Shown piece after piece: positions 20,701 through 30,892 of a stretch of DNA of 64,000 nt. Location of the stretch: contig JAAAXW010000005.1 in the NCBI GenBank assembly GCA_015680625.1, positions 331,461 through 395,460 on the forward strand. The letters are read 5' to 3'. This stretch comes from Mortierella hygrophila. Its lineage: Eukaryota; Mortierellomycota; Mortierellomycetes; Mortierellales; Mortierellaceae. The notes beneath the pieces are model-generated. The model ran no database searches and had not been told where the DNA came from. It was given only the letters and a program-made list of their open reading frames with translations. The position numbers were made by a program, and so were the translations under genes. The number at the start of each line of letters is the position of its first letter. The first letter of the stretch is position 1.

Positions 20701-23700
20701 AGCCTGTGGATGGTGTCAGCGAGGAGGGATCGGCAGAAGCTATTCGGGCTAGGCAGAGTTACAGGAATGTGATGACAGCGGTCAAGGATGTTGCGCTGAC
20801 GGATCATTTGATCGAACGTATCTCGGCACTGGAGGGATGGACAGCACTTTTCGACAATATGTGGGTGCCCAATGATGATGTTCAGACCCAGACGATTGCC
20901 GAGATCCTCATTGCGGACCTCTATAGGAAGATAACGGATGGATATGTTCCCGCCCACTGCGCCAATGCACTCTTCGCCATCACAGGTAGGCCCGTCGCTA
21001 TGCTTGTTTACTTGCTGTTGACTTTTTCCTTTGGCCCCAACTCAACAACTAACGTTTCGTCCTTGTTCGATGAACTTAGGCCTTATCCTGTCATTGCATC
21101 GCCATGCGCACCCCGCCTCGACAGTTCAGAGCTCAGCGCTTGCCAAGCAGCTCCTCCAAGACTTTGTTCGGCCTGAGACTATGTCTGATATCGGCGGCAG
21201 CGACGAGGTTCAATTTGCGGTCCTGGTGTCCTTGAGTTTCATCACTCCATTGGCAGCTGTCGACGAGAAGCTGGTCGCCTCGGTCCTTGGCGTCTTTACC
21301 GACTCTCTGGATGAGGACGCCGTCAACTCTAATTCCTCGAGGTACCCCCTTCCCCCTACATCTCTTTATCACTTGGCCGTGACAATATGTCTGTACTTGA
21401 GAACTCACTCCAAACCCTGCCGTCTTTTATTTCTTTTTTATAGCGATATCACGAGCTGGGCTAGTTTCGGCGTAGGATGGGCGTTCTGCAACCTACTGGC
21501 TGGACTTGTGGGCTCACCCACGAAGACGGCCGAGCTGAACGCAATCTGCAACGACACCCTCCTCCGTCTACTGACCATTTTTGAGCTCAACACGGCATCG
21601 TTTGCACTGACCCTGGGACTCTTAATGGCTTTCCCAAGACTCTCAGTGGCCATTACTTCTTCAGCCTCACCAGGGTACAAGAACGGGCAAGGCGGTGATG
21701 ATGCGGCGGTTATTCAAAAGATCAAGGAGATGGCGAGACAGGATTTGGAGAAGTTTTTGGATAGCCAGCAGCAGGCTTTGTCTGCGCAGAAGCTGGCAAG
21801 GCTCTTGGGTGCGCCTTGGGTCTTGGCGTTTTCAGATAGGACGGATGCTTCGCCTGAGCAGCGGCAAGGTGATACGGGACTCTTGGATCGCGCCTTCCTT
21901 GCTGCCACTGGACGTGTAAGCGAAACAATAGGTTGTCTGGTTTTTTTTAGTTGTTATGCGATGGTTCATGGAATTTGCGCGCTCACATCTTCGCCATCAT
22001 TTTGACTTTATGACCTGAAATAGCGCGATTTGCAGTCCCAGTTGGTTCATTTCACGGTTCCTTTCTGCCATATGATCCACACCAACTTGGACGTCCGCAA
22101 CCCATCCTCGAGCGAGATCTCGCTCCTCACCGGCAGGATCCACTCGCTCGTCAACCTCATCCGGATCACGCCCACCTCTGCCGCCCGTCACACTGCAGTC
22201 ATTGCTCTTGGCTCACTCTTTGGAATCGACTGGTGTCAGGGTCCCACTGTTGCTTCTGTTGGAAACCACGGTCTGTTCTCGTACCTCACGAATTCTACCA
22301 ACCCTACTGCCATGGCTCCCGTCACCAACTCTGCACTGTCGACGTTGACTGAGTTGAGCGGACTCTTTATCTCCATAGCCGCCGGTGCGGGTGCGGGCGA
22401 TGTTACAGCGGGAACCGGTACCACCGCAGTTTTCGCAACCATTCTCCCAAGTTCCAAAATCACGCCCAACCCCAAATCGATGTTGATGCTCCAGGATCTC
22501 AAGGCCGGACGCCTATCAGCCATGGTGCTCGGTCACATCGCCTGTCACTTCCAACGCCTGGGCCAAGTTGACACCGGAAAAGTAATCGGCACCAGCAGTG
22601 AGCCCAAGGACTATGCTCGCCTGCCCGTTTCGACCTCCTGGTTACGCGCGCTGTGGGATGGACTTTGGGAGCCCCTCCAGATGGGTACCGCCCAGCGGGC
22701 ACTCAAGAGCTACGCCAAGAGTTTGGAATTGCTGCTGTATACGGTTCACAGTTTACCCACGCCCTTGCCGGCGGTCAATTGGTTCCCGCTGTTGACGCAG
22801 TTGATAAGTTTTGAGCCTTCTTTGATGGCGCCAGCGGTTCTGATGGCTTCGAAGCATGCGACAACGTCGACGTCGTTGATGGAGTTTTTGATTATGAGCT
22901 TGTCGAATTTTAAGGTCAAGGATGAGTCCCGGGTCGACAGTGCTGATGCCGTCACTGCAGAGGAGTTGTTTGTGGGTGAGGAAGGGCTTGGAAGGATCTT
23001 GACACTTGGTGGGTTGCCGCTGCTGGTCCAGGGCGAGGATCAAGCGTTGGCAGAGTTGGATAAAGTCCGTGGATTGGATGGGTTGGCCAAGAAGGTCACC
23101 TTGCCAGGGTCGCGTGTTGTGGATTTGGTCGAGAAGCTGTTTAGGGTCTTGTTCTTCAATGCCAATGGCACGATCAAGACTGAGGAGGATCCAGAGGTGG
23201 AAGTCTTGCAGTTGGTGTTCTTGGATACGCTGAGTCACCATATGCGTCAACCTCGTTCGTCTGCTGGACCTAATCGCACTCGATTGTCAAATCAGCCTGC
23301 CTTGTCCGATGATGCCAAGGAACTGTTGGGCGAGCTGCGTGCGGTGGTGTTGAGGCTGTTCTATCAGCTCTCATTCACACGCTTCTTGACAGGACAGCGC
23401 GTCTTACGTCGATTGGCCGATCTGTCGTTGATGTCAATCTCGCACCTGGATGCTGCTCAGTTGAACCTCTCAGGATCTATGGTGGACCAGCCAGATGCTG
23501 GAGCACGCGTTCTCAAGGAGGCTGTCGGGGTCGCATCCTTATACCGAGCTGGATACCTGACCTCCCAACAAGAAGGTCGCCTGACCCAGGTCGCCCAATC
23601 TGCGTTACTGATCCTCAGCCGTGACGCTCATGAGGCTGTCCACGAATCCACCAACAGAAGCCTTGCAGAGTCGGCAATCTCAGTTCTCCTCTACGCCATG

Positions 23701-24405
23701 AACGTCGGCGTCGGCGAGAGGCCCACCACTGAACTCATCACGGAAGCTCAGCAGCGCAAGACAAACACTTTACGTCTGACATGGCTCCAACGGATCTTAG
23801 ACCTTCTTGTCTTATTATCGAGCCAGTCGGAGGTCTACACCAACGGGCTGACACTATTGCTTGGAGGTGCCGTCCTGTTGTGGTGGGAGGATCCTATGGA
23901 GTCCAGGTCTGCTCTTCAAACATTTGGCTTTGCTTCTGTGTCAGCAACCTCAGAAGGTCACGGCGCTGCAGGTCGTGGGGATGATGCTGAGGCATTGCTG
24001 CTGTCGATGGCGGACGATCACGAACACCAGCAGGAGAGTGGCTCAGGTGCGGCACTCAGCATGGACGACAACATTTTGGAGGACGATATGTTCGAGCAGT
24101 GGCATAATCGGTTCCAACAGAGCGTGTCCTTGGTAATGACCGACAATGACAACGACAGCGAGCACGGATACCGTCATCGGGCAGTGTCAGACCGCCTGTC
24201 GTTGATTTTACCTGATGTTGTCATGACAGCTCGCACCGGGGTGACCGTGTCGGCGGCAGCGGCGAGTGACAACCAGATTTCTAGTCGACTGCTGAGAATG
24301 GCGCTGGATCCCCAGATGGGCGCCTCGCAAAGACAGTTCCTGGTAGTTTTGCTCCGTCGTATGGAGGAATTGGTCCCCAGTGGCCAAAGCTGGGTCCTGA
24401 AATAA
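17754..24405 (+). CDS. Focadhesin (FOCAD/KIAA1797)-like HEAT-repeat protein
   Basis: Large helical-repeat protein. Animal FOCAD and plant RST1 are linked to the SKI complex, which feeds mRNA to the cytoplasmic exosome; by homology this one may do so too. Seven exons chain in phase: 17754-19678, 19774-19931, 20028-20138, 20239-20985, 21080-21341, 21444-21915, 22024-24405, giving 2,018 residues (human FOCAD about 1,800). Matches to FOCAD as I know it: LAQLWSQCASP near the N-terminus, NNRHPFIALIMTNSQ (human 'NHPHPLITVLEHRPD'), and the RDICAYDTAGYAEVLIPFL segment encoded by exon 2. HEAT-like hydrophobic helices continue throughout; residues near 495 are acidic (EDEQDMEEEQADAGE). I chose the ATG at 17754 because upstream codons look like leader. 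AATAAA overlaps the stop codon (24401-24406). Convergent with the acyltransferase gene, stops 128 nt apart. Confidence 0.83.
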
Positions 24406-24410
24406 ATAAA
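24401..24410 (+). terminator. AATAAA poly(A) signals overlapping the focadhesin stop codon
   Basis: Two overlapping AATAAA hexamers (24401-24406 and 24405-24410) include the TAA stop at 24403-24405. This implies a very short 3' UTR if they are used. Confidence 0.6.
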
Positions 24411-24533
24411 AACCTTTCGACGAAAGGCGCATGAACGTATGGGCGCTCGCCTGTTCTGACATGAAAGAGTTTTTAGTTTTATTCGCAAAAGCGTTCTGAA
24501 AAAAAAAATGAATGATGGGTAGCTTTCCGCGCT

Positions 24534-26395
24534 CTAATGCCTCTTTGAACGGCTGGATCCCTGAGTTGCAGGCGCCGCCTTTTGACCCAGAGCTGCAGTC
24601 TTCTTGGTCGTGCTGTTGCTGATACCATTGTTGCGAAGGATAAAGTAATCCAAGAAATCAGCCTTGTCCTTGACATTCAACCCCAACTTCCGGAACCGCG
24701 TCATCCGTCCCATCAAGTTAATCATCACACTCCCGAGGCTATCCTCCTCCACAGGCTCAACGGCACCAATAGCTGCGCCAGAGGGGGTGCTCGAAAGTCC
24801 CTCAATCGCCGAGAAGTGAGCATTACAAGGTGACTCGTCCTGGGCCAGAGTTTTGACCGAGAGGGTGTTGTAGAACTGTGCGCAGGTGCGGAACAAATGT
24901 CCAAATCGATAAGAGTTGTCCAAACCGACAGTGAAGGTAGGCGCAAACTTTTGATAGTCGTATTTGAGGGCCATGATCCGGATCTCGATCGACGTCTCGG
25001 GGACTGACCAGTCCTTGAAGATTGGGACAAACTTGAGGATCGCACGGTTGTTGGTCGTTGTTCCCTAGATTCACAAAACAGATACTCCGTGTGAGTTCAG
25101 GAGAAATTTTCGTCATGGTTTCAAGCGTCTACTTCTCATAATCTGGTTTTTTGAGTGTGAGTTTTACCTCGGGGAAGATGACAACGGGTCCCGAACCACT
25201 CTTGTGCATGTCCTTGACAAATTCCAGCAAAGGGAAAGTCTCAACGCCCTCGGGTGGCGACAACTCGGGGTAGCTTCCAGCTTGGCGCAATGCCTCCCAG
25301 AGAGTGATTTGGCGAACGGTCAATGTAGTCGAATACATTTGCGTGAAGACAGGGTCGTATCTATGCAGTATTGAATTGTTCGACATATGAATTCCATGTT
25401 AGAAAACAGTGGTCCTGAATGTATTTGTCAAATAGATCACATGCATACATGCATGCACTGGGTCATTTACCTGAAAGCGAGGTACAGAATGTCGATGTAT
25501 GAAGACCAATTGCTAACAATAAGTTCTCCTGAAGGGGATGCTCTCCTGCTGGGCGCCTGCGCTCTGCTTCCTGCTCCAGATCGTCTATTAGAGTCAAATT
25601 GAAATGAAAGGCGTTAGAATACTCTTACATAATGTGGTAATATAACTTTTAAAACAACTATTCGATTGTACATACCCTCGTCTCAAGGTGACAGTCTCGT
25701 TCTTGATCCAAAAGAATCCAAGCAAGATGAGGATCGCACGGATAAAGACAGCAGAGATCAAGCGATGATAGATTTTGTGTAATGGAGCCACTGGTTTCTA
25801 ACGGTTGGATAATGCAGTTAAAATATAGCAAGGTATGAGTGGATCGTCCATTCACATGTCATTACGTGGCACAGGGAGACAGAACCAATTTCAATGGGGA
25901 CAACTATCTTTCAACTTACAAAAAGAAGCCCCACAGTTTCGAGCAACACGAAGGCGAGTGACAAGATACCGACCAAGATCAACTTGACGATTCCTGTTAC
26001 TGGCTTGACGATCATCAAGACCGCGGTGAAGACCTTTTGGATAGGCGAGTGATCAGCATTGGCTGGCTGAAAGATTGTGTGAATAAATCAAAGAGTGGAC
26101 GCGGAGACGTTAGATCTGGTTGTTGAGTGCTATCCGTTCTAAAATCCACGATTGTCCTTCGTAATGATGTTATCCATGAGACGTGAACTGAAGCCTTACC
26201 ACTGGTGGCAAGAAAGGTTGGATACCAGTGCCTTGGTCCTAGAAAGAGGTAGTTGTGACAAGAAGTGTTGATGGTGACCAGAGTCAGTCCCTGGTTGTGT
26301 GATGAAGTTTATGATGTGATGTCTAGTTTTCCTAGCTGTCTGTTTTCCCGAGATGTCAATGATGGACTTGCCCTCCATCGCGAGAATTTCTCCAT
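24534..26395 (-). CDS. LOA1/VPS66-like lysophospholipid (LPA) acyltransferase
   Basis: Membrane acyltransferase resembling yeast Loa1/Vps66, which acylates lysophosphatidic acid at ER and lipid droplets. Seven exons: 26395-26372, 26238-26200, 26066-25920, 25797-25676, 25584-25471, 25360-25168, 25064-24534; 389 residues, all in phase. Intron 1 is GC-AG: MEKFSRWR is joined to DQGTGIQPFLPPV, which resembles fungal family N-termini as I recall them. Two membrane segments follow (VTGIVKLILVGILSLAFVLL; AVFIRAILILLGFFW). The acyltransferase core has VSNWSSYIDILY at the motif I position and VIFPEGTTTNNRAI as motif III, the latter split between exons 6 and 7. In motif I the usual catalytic His of HX4D reads Trp. 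C-terminal 177 residues hold helix-forming sequence and a basic end (SSRSKRH). Either the family tolerates this change or activity is altered. Divergent with the eIF4A-like gene. Confidence 0.8.
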
Positions 26396-26778
26396 GTCGG
26401 CGGGTGTGTGTTGATGGTGGCGGAGGTGGTCCTGACGAAAAGTGAAGGAAAAGAGAAAGTGAAGGGAGGGGTCATTTTGTTCTCTCAAGGTTACCTAATT
26501 TTCACGTGACACGGAGACAACGGCTCGTAGATGCTGTGAATATCTATCGAAAGTGCGAGGGCACAAAAAGCGACGAGCGACGCGATTTTTTACCCTTTCT
26601 CCCTTTGTCCCCTCTCCTCTCCTTTTCTTCTCTTCTCTCTTCGCCAAGCCTCCTCCAACACACACACACACACAAACGCACACGCGAACACAACAAAACA
26701 CAACATCCTTTACTCCCACCACCAGCCTGCTACTAACCCCAACTCTACCACCCACTGAACCCCACTCAGCCTCCTGTT
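26396..26778. promoter_or_regulatory. Shared divergent promoter region, acyltransferase / eIF4A-like gene
   Basis: 383 nt separate the two start codons. The + strand has CT-rich sequence near 26590-26645 followed by a (CA)n-like run (about 26659-26700), a typical pyrimidine-rich leader for the + gene. No TATA box is obvious. Confidence 0.5.
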
Positions 26779-29056
26779 ATGAAAATGCAGGGAGCTACTC
26801 AAACCACTCAAACCAATACCGATCAGCTTCCTGGTCAGCAACGCGATCCGGTTGAAGCTTTCGTTGCTATGACATTGGAAAACTCGAACACCCCCGAGCA
26901 CCATGCAACCCTTGTTGAAACTGTCGAAGGAGCCCCAGCTCCTCCCCACCAGGTCGTCGCTCCTACCAACCCCGAAGCGACTCTAAAGTCCCACGGCCCC
27001 AAGACCGTCACCGAGGAGTTCGTCGCGATGAAGTACAACCTTCAGGGTGTCATTCTGAGCATGGAGCGTATCGGTATTGCTCTGGTCGAGGTCAACCAGC
27101 TGTCTGCCCAAGAGGCTTCTGTTGAGTCGATCAAGCAGTCGATCAACGACCTCTTGCACACCGACAAGGATCTTCCTGTCCGAAATCCTTTCAGGGCGAG
27201 AGCTCCCAAGACCGGAGGCCGCAAGTTTACTCGCCCCTATCCTTTTCGCAAGACCTGGAACAACAAGGTAACGAACGAGCAAACCTCGTCGATACTACAT
27301 ACGCTTCTTTGTTTTTTTTTGCTGACCCGCATGTGACGAAATCAGTACCATCATTGATCAGTGGCATTGTGCTTAACCAATTTATGTCTTGCATTTCTTT
27401 TACTGATCTTATTAGCTCCTCGAGCCTTTCAACTTGACCCCACTCGAGTCTTTTGATAAGGTTGGACTCAAGGAAGGTACCTTGAAGTGCATGGAGGTTG
27501 ACGGGTACGTGTCAACTGCAACGATGTGATGATTGGCGATACGATGAGGCTTTCTATGATAAGAAGCTCACGTGGATCGATGTATTAACCTAGCCTCCTC
27601 TCACTTCCCCTTCTGCCGTATTGACTCTAACGCAATAGACTTTCCATCGAGAATCCGGGCTACGTCGCGAAGAACATCATCAGCCCACTCGTCAAGGGTG
27701 AGTTCATTAAGCAACAACAAAGTGTCGAGTTTTTATCGTCGTGAATGGAAATACCTATTTGTCTGCTGTTGTCCACGACTGATCTCTCGCTATTTTTCTC
27801 GTATGTCATGCAAATAGGCAACGATGCGACGCTCCAGCTGCGAGGCAACAAGTTGCAAAACTTTGTATTCTACGCGATCGTGGATGTGCTCGACGGCGCG
27901 TCGCCAGAGGCCCAAATCGTCATCTTGGTCAACCGTGTCTCAGTTCGAAGCTCCCAGATGCTCGCAGAGTCGCTCAAGACGCACCTTGATCACGCAGAGC
28001 TGAAGGTTGATCTGCATGTTGTGCCTGAGGACAAGACCTTGGATCTTGCCCCACTTACCAAGAGCGCCCCTAACAAGCCTACCGTTTTCGTGAGCGCTCC
28101 CTCAACTTTTACACGAATGAAGGATGCCGGTATGATCCTCCCTAAGAACGTCCAAATTCTAGTGGTTTACGAAGCTGAGTACGTCCTTCAAACCAACTCC
28201 AACATCGGGATGATCAAGAAAACACTGGCGGACTTCGAGGTCTGCCAAGCGATACTCGCTTGCCAGCACGGCACGACGGACGTGATCAAAGCCGAAGAGC
28301 AGTTCAACTTTACCGATGACAGGATTACCTTCAGCGAGGACTATGCCAACCTCCACCTGTCTCATCACAAGTATTTTGTTGGAAACGGCAAGACTGATGA
28401 GTACTTGAAGCACGCGGTCGAGCTCGGCAAAACGCAGACGGTTGTTGTCGTTTGCCATGACGGACAGGACGCAGCCAAGATGAGAGAACAACTGAAGGAT
28501 GATGTCGAGCTTGTAAGTTGACTCGCTACTATTGCTTCTTCGACTGGCAGCCTGTGTACTACTTCTTGTATATGAGAACATGCCTTATCATGGTGTCTAC
28601 TATTTGCATTGTACGACATAGCTCGTCACGTCCCGCGCTTCTGATGCCAAGGCTGAAGCTGGCGGAGTGGTTGGTGGACTATTTGTGACCTCCCTCTCCT
28701 CGGCCCAAGTCCTCGAGAGCACCCCTCACACTCCTGTTCGATGGATCCTGAACCTCGCTGGCACTACCCTGACGATTGATGGCTACTTGCGAATGTAAGA
28801 ATCACGCTCTTTGAGGATTGTGTTGAATCTGAGCTCGTTTAGCTTGTTGGTAAAAACGCATTTGTATTTACGTTGGAATTGCTTCTCACTCACGAAATTA
28901 TGGTTCGCGTTTTGGTTTCTCTCTAGGCTGGGCACATACATGGATATTGGCGAGGGGTGCACGGTTCTCTCCAAGGTCGGGTCTCCCAGCACTCTGAAGG
29001 AGTTGGAGGAGTTTGGCGTTGAGTTTGAGGTCATCTCCGACGTTTCCAAGCTCTGA
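26779..29056 (+). CDS. Degenerate eIF4A/DEAD-box-like protein (predicted pseudohelicase)
   Basis: Six exons chain in phase: 26779-27267, 27416-27504, 27639-27697, 27818-28512, 28622-28794, 28927-29056; 544 residues. From residue 176 to the end it follows eIF4A along its length: FDKVGLKEGTLKCM (eIF4A 'FDxMGLKExLLRGI'), IISPLVKGNDATLQ (eIF4A 'IIPxxKGRDVIAQ'), ILVVYEAEYVLQ (eIF4A 'MFVLDEADEML'), TQTVVVVCHDGQDAAKMREQ (eIF4A 'TQAVIFCNTxRKVDWLTEK'), and an end matching 'DDxRxLRDIEQ'. All catalytic motifs are changed: GTGKT reads N-K-L-Q-N (223-227), PTRELA reads N-R-V-S-V-R (251-256), TPGR reads A-P-S-T (305-308), DEAD reads Y-E-A-E (330-333), SAT reads A-C-Q (360-362), and HRIGRxGR is not recognisable. 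The spacing between motifs IV and VI is shortened. The 163-residue N-terminal region is extra. ATP binding and hydrolysis are therefore unlikely. The intact frame across six exons argues for an expressed protein, perhaps a scaffold or decoy for eIF4A partners (inference). Confidence 0.8.
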
Positions 29057-29376
29057 ACGTCGTTTCGTCTGCCCGCCAGTCTTTTTCTCGGTCGCCACCA
29101 ACAGAGCTTCCACTAGTCGCTGACGTCGCTTTTCTATACTTTCTGACCGCTTTTCGGTAGCTTCCCAGTTCCAACACACACTCAGGATCCCTCCTTCTCG
29201 TTCTCCTCCCCTGGCCTTGGGCCAACACTTACTTAGTTTGCCATTCTTTCGCGCACTCCCTTTCAAATAAAAGAAATTGGTCACGTTATTTACAACAACG
29301 ATTTGAACCCTATGTAGTCTGTCTGACATTGATGCAACACCTTTTAACCACCAACCACACAAACCAACGAAACCCA
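29057..29376. other. Intergenic, 320 nt between tandem + genes
   Basis: 3' flank of the eIF4A-like gene (AATAAA at about 29264-29270) and the short promoter/leader of SNF8. Nothing else seen. Confidence 0.6.
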
Positions 29377-30781
29377 ATGAACAGGAAACGAGCCCTTGGA
29401 GCCAAAGCATACACTGAGCGCCTGAAAGCAACAAATGCAAGTTGAACCTCTCCAGAAACGAAATGTGCCAACCCATAGAAGAAATGCATCGACGATGCTG
29501 TTTGATGCATGACCCATGCGCTAACCTTGTACTACTTTCCCAACATACCGCCCGTCCTTCTCCTTTGCTCGTCCTTCTCTCATGTCATTTATGACACATC
29601 TTTCTTTCCTCTACTAGGAGTCATATCAGCGAGTTGGGCAGTCGATTTCCGACAACCAGTTGGAACAGCTCCAGGGCCAACTGGACACATTTAGATCGAA
29701 CCTTGAGAACTTTGCACGGAACCATCGCAAGGATATCCAGAAGGACCCCGTCTTTCGTATGCACTTTCAAAAGATGTGCGGCAACATTGGAGTCGACCCT
29801 TTGGCCTGTACGCGTTCCTTACTTTGGTTTCGCTATGGTGGACTTGTGATTCATGATATGTCGCTTAAGGATACTCAATGTTCTCGTTGCTAAACATGAC
29901 CTTGTTTTTTTTTTTTTTGCCATACCTCTTTCATTAGCGAGCAAGGGTGTGTGGGGTGAGCTGTTGGGCGTTGGAGACTTTTATTACGAACTCGGGATCC
30001 AAATCATCGACGTCTGTCTATCCACACGAGCCCTAAACGGCGGCCTCATGGAGCTCTCAGAAGTCCAACGACGCGTAGAACGGATGCGTGGAGTTCGGGA
30101 TCCCACCAACACAACCAACAAGCCCTTACCCAACATCCCCTACAACAGCAACAGCCATATCAACAAGCTTGCCAACAAATGGGCGACCATGACGAATAAG
30201 GATAGCAATGGGATGGAAGTGACAGAGGATGATGTGTTGAGGTCGATAAAGACTTTGGCCCCCTTGGGGAGTGGGTTCCAGGTGTTGCAGATTGGGGAAA
30301 AGAAGATGGTTAGTTCTGTGCCGAGGGAACTTAACAGGGACCAGTCTATTGTCTTGGGGCTCGTACAGGTAAGCAACAATGATGGGCTAAGTTACACAGT
30401 ATATTCTCGTGCTTTTCGGAATTGTATGATCATACTGACACCATATTTTATTTTTTTATCTCTGAATAGAAAACAAACGGCCATGTCAATATCAATGTGG
30501 TGGGCGAACGACTTGGCTGGGAAAGTGGTCGTGCCAAGACTGCGCTGGTACGTTTTTTTCTCTGCATCGTTCTCGTTCATATCAAATTCAAATTAAACCT
30601 CAAAAAACATCGCCAGTATGCTAACCGCTCCTCTCGCTGTGAATTGAACCATTAGGATACACTACTGAACGACAGTTTGATGTGGATCGACCAGCAGGCT
30701 GAACCACACGAGTACTGGGTTCCTGGGTTCTTTGAACCCGAAGACGACGATATCTACGCATCAACCGCCACCGGCGCATAA
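29377..30781 (+). CDS. SNF8: ESCRT-II subunit VPS22/SNF8
   Basis: Component of ESCRT-II on endosomes, which sorts ubiquitinated cargo into multivesicular bodies. Five exons: 29377-29436, 29618-29807, 29938-30368, 30470-30547, 30656-30781; 294 residues. It aligns with human SNF8 throughout: the N-terminal helix MNRKRALGAKAYTERLKATN, LEQLQGQLDTFRSNLENFA (human 'QLDMFKTNLEEFA'), IGVDPLASSKGVWGELLGVG (human 'IGVDPLASGKGFWSEMLGVG'), FYYELGIQIIDVC, LAPLGSGFQVLQIG, NGHVNINVVGERLGWESGRA (winged helix), and LMWIDQQAEPHEYWVPGFF. It is about 36 residues longer than human because of an Asn/Pro-rich insert after MRGVRDP. Intron 1 must be GC-AG: the donor AAT|GCAAGT keeps frame, and no GT donor does. AATAAA overlaps the stop codon at 30780-30785. 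Convergent with NAD kinase. Confidence 0.92.
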
Positions 30782-30892
30782 TAAATATTACCCACGTTCT
30801 CCTACTCGCCATTGTTCAATTTTGTCCGCTCACCAGCTTCGATCGATTATATGAGAATGAGAAACCAACCTGCTAGCCACTTGTATTTTATT
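30780..30892. terminator. Facing poly(A) signals of SNF8 and NAD kinase
   Basis: AATAAA on + at 30780-30785 overlaps the SNF8 stop (30779-30781). AATAAA on - (TTTATT at 30887-30892) overlaps the NAD kinase stop (30888-30890). Only 106 nt separate the two coding regions, so both transcripts probably end within the shared spacer. Confidence 0.6.
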
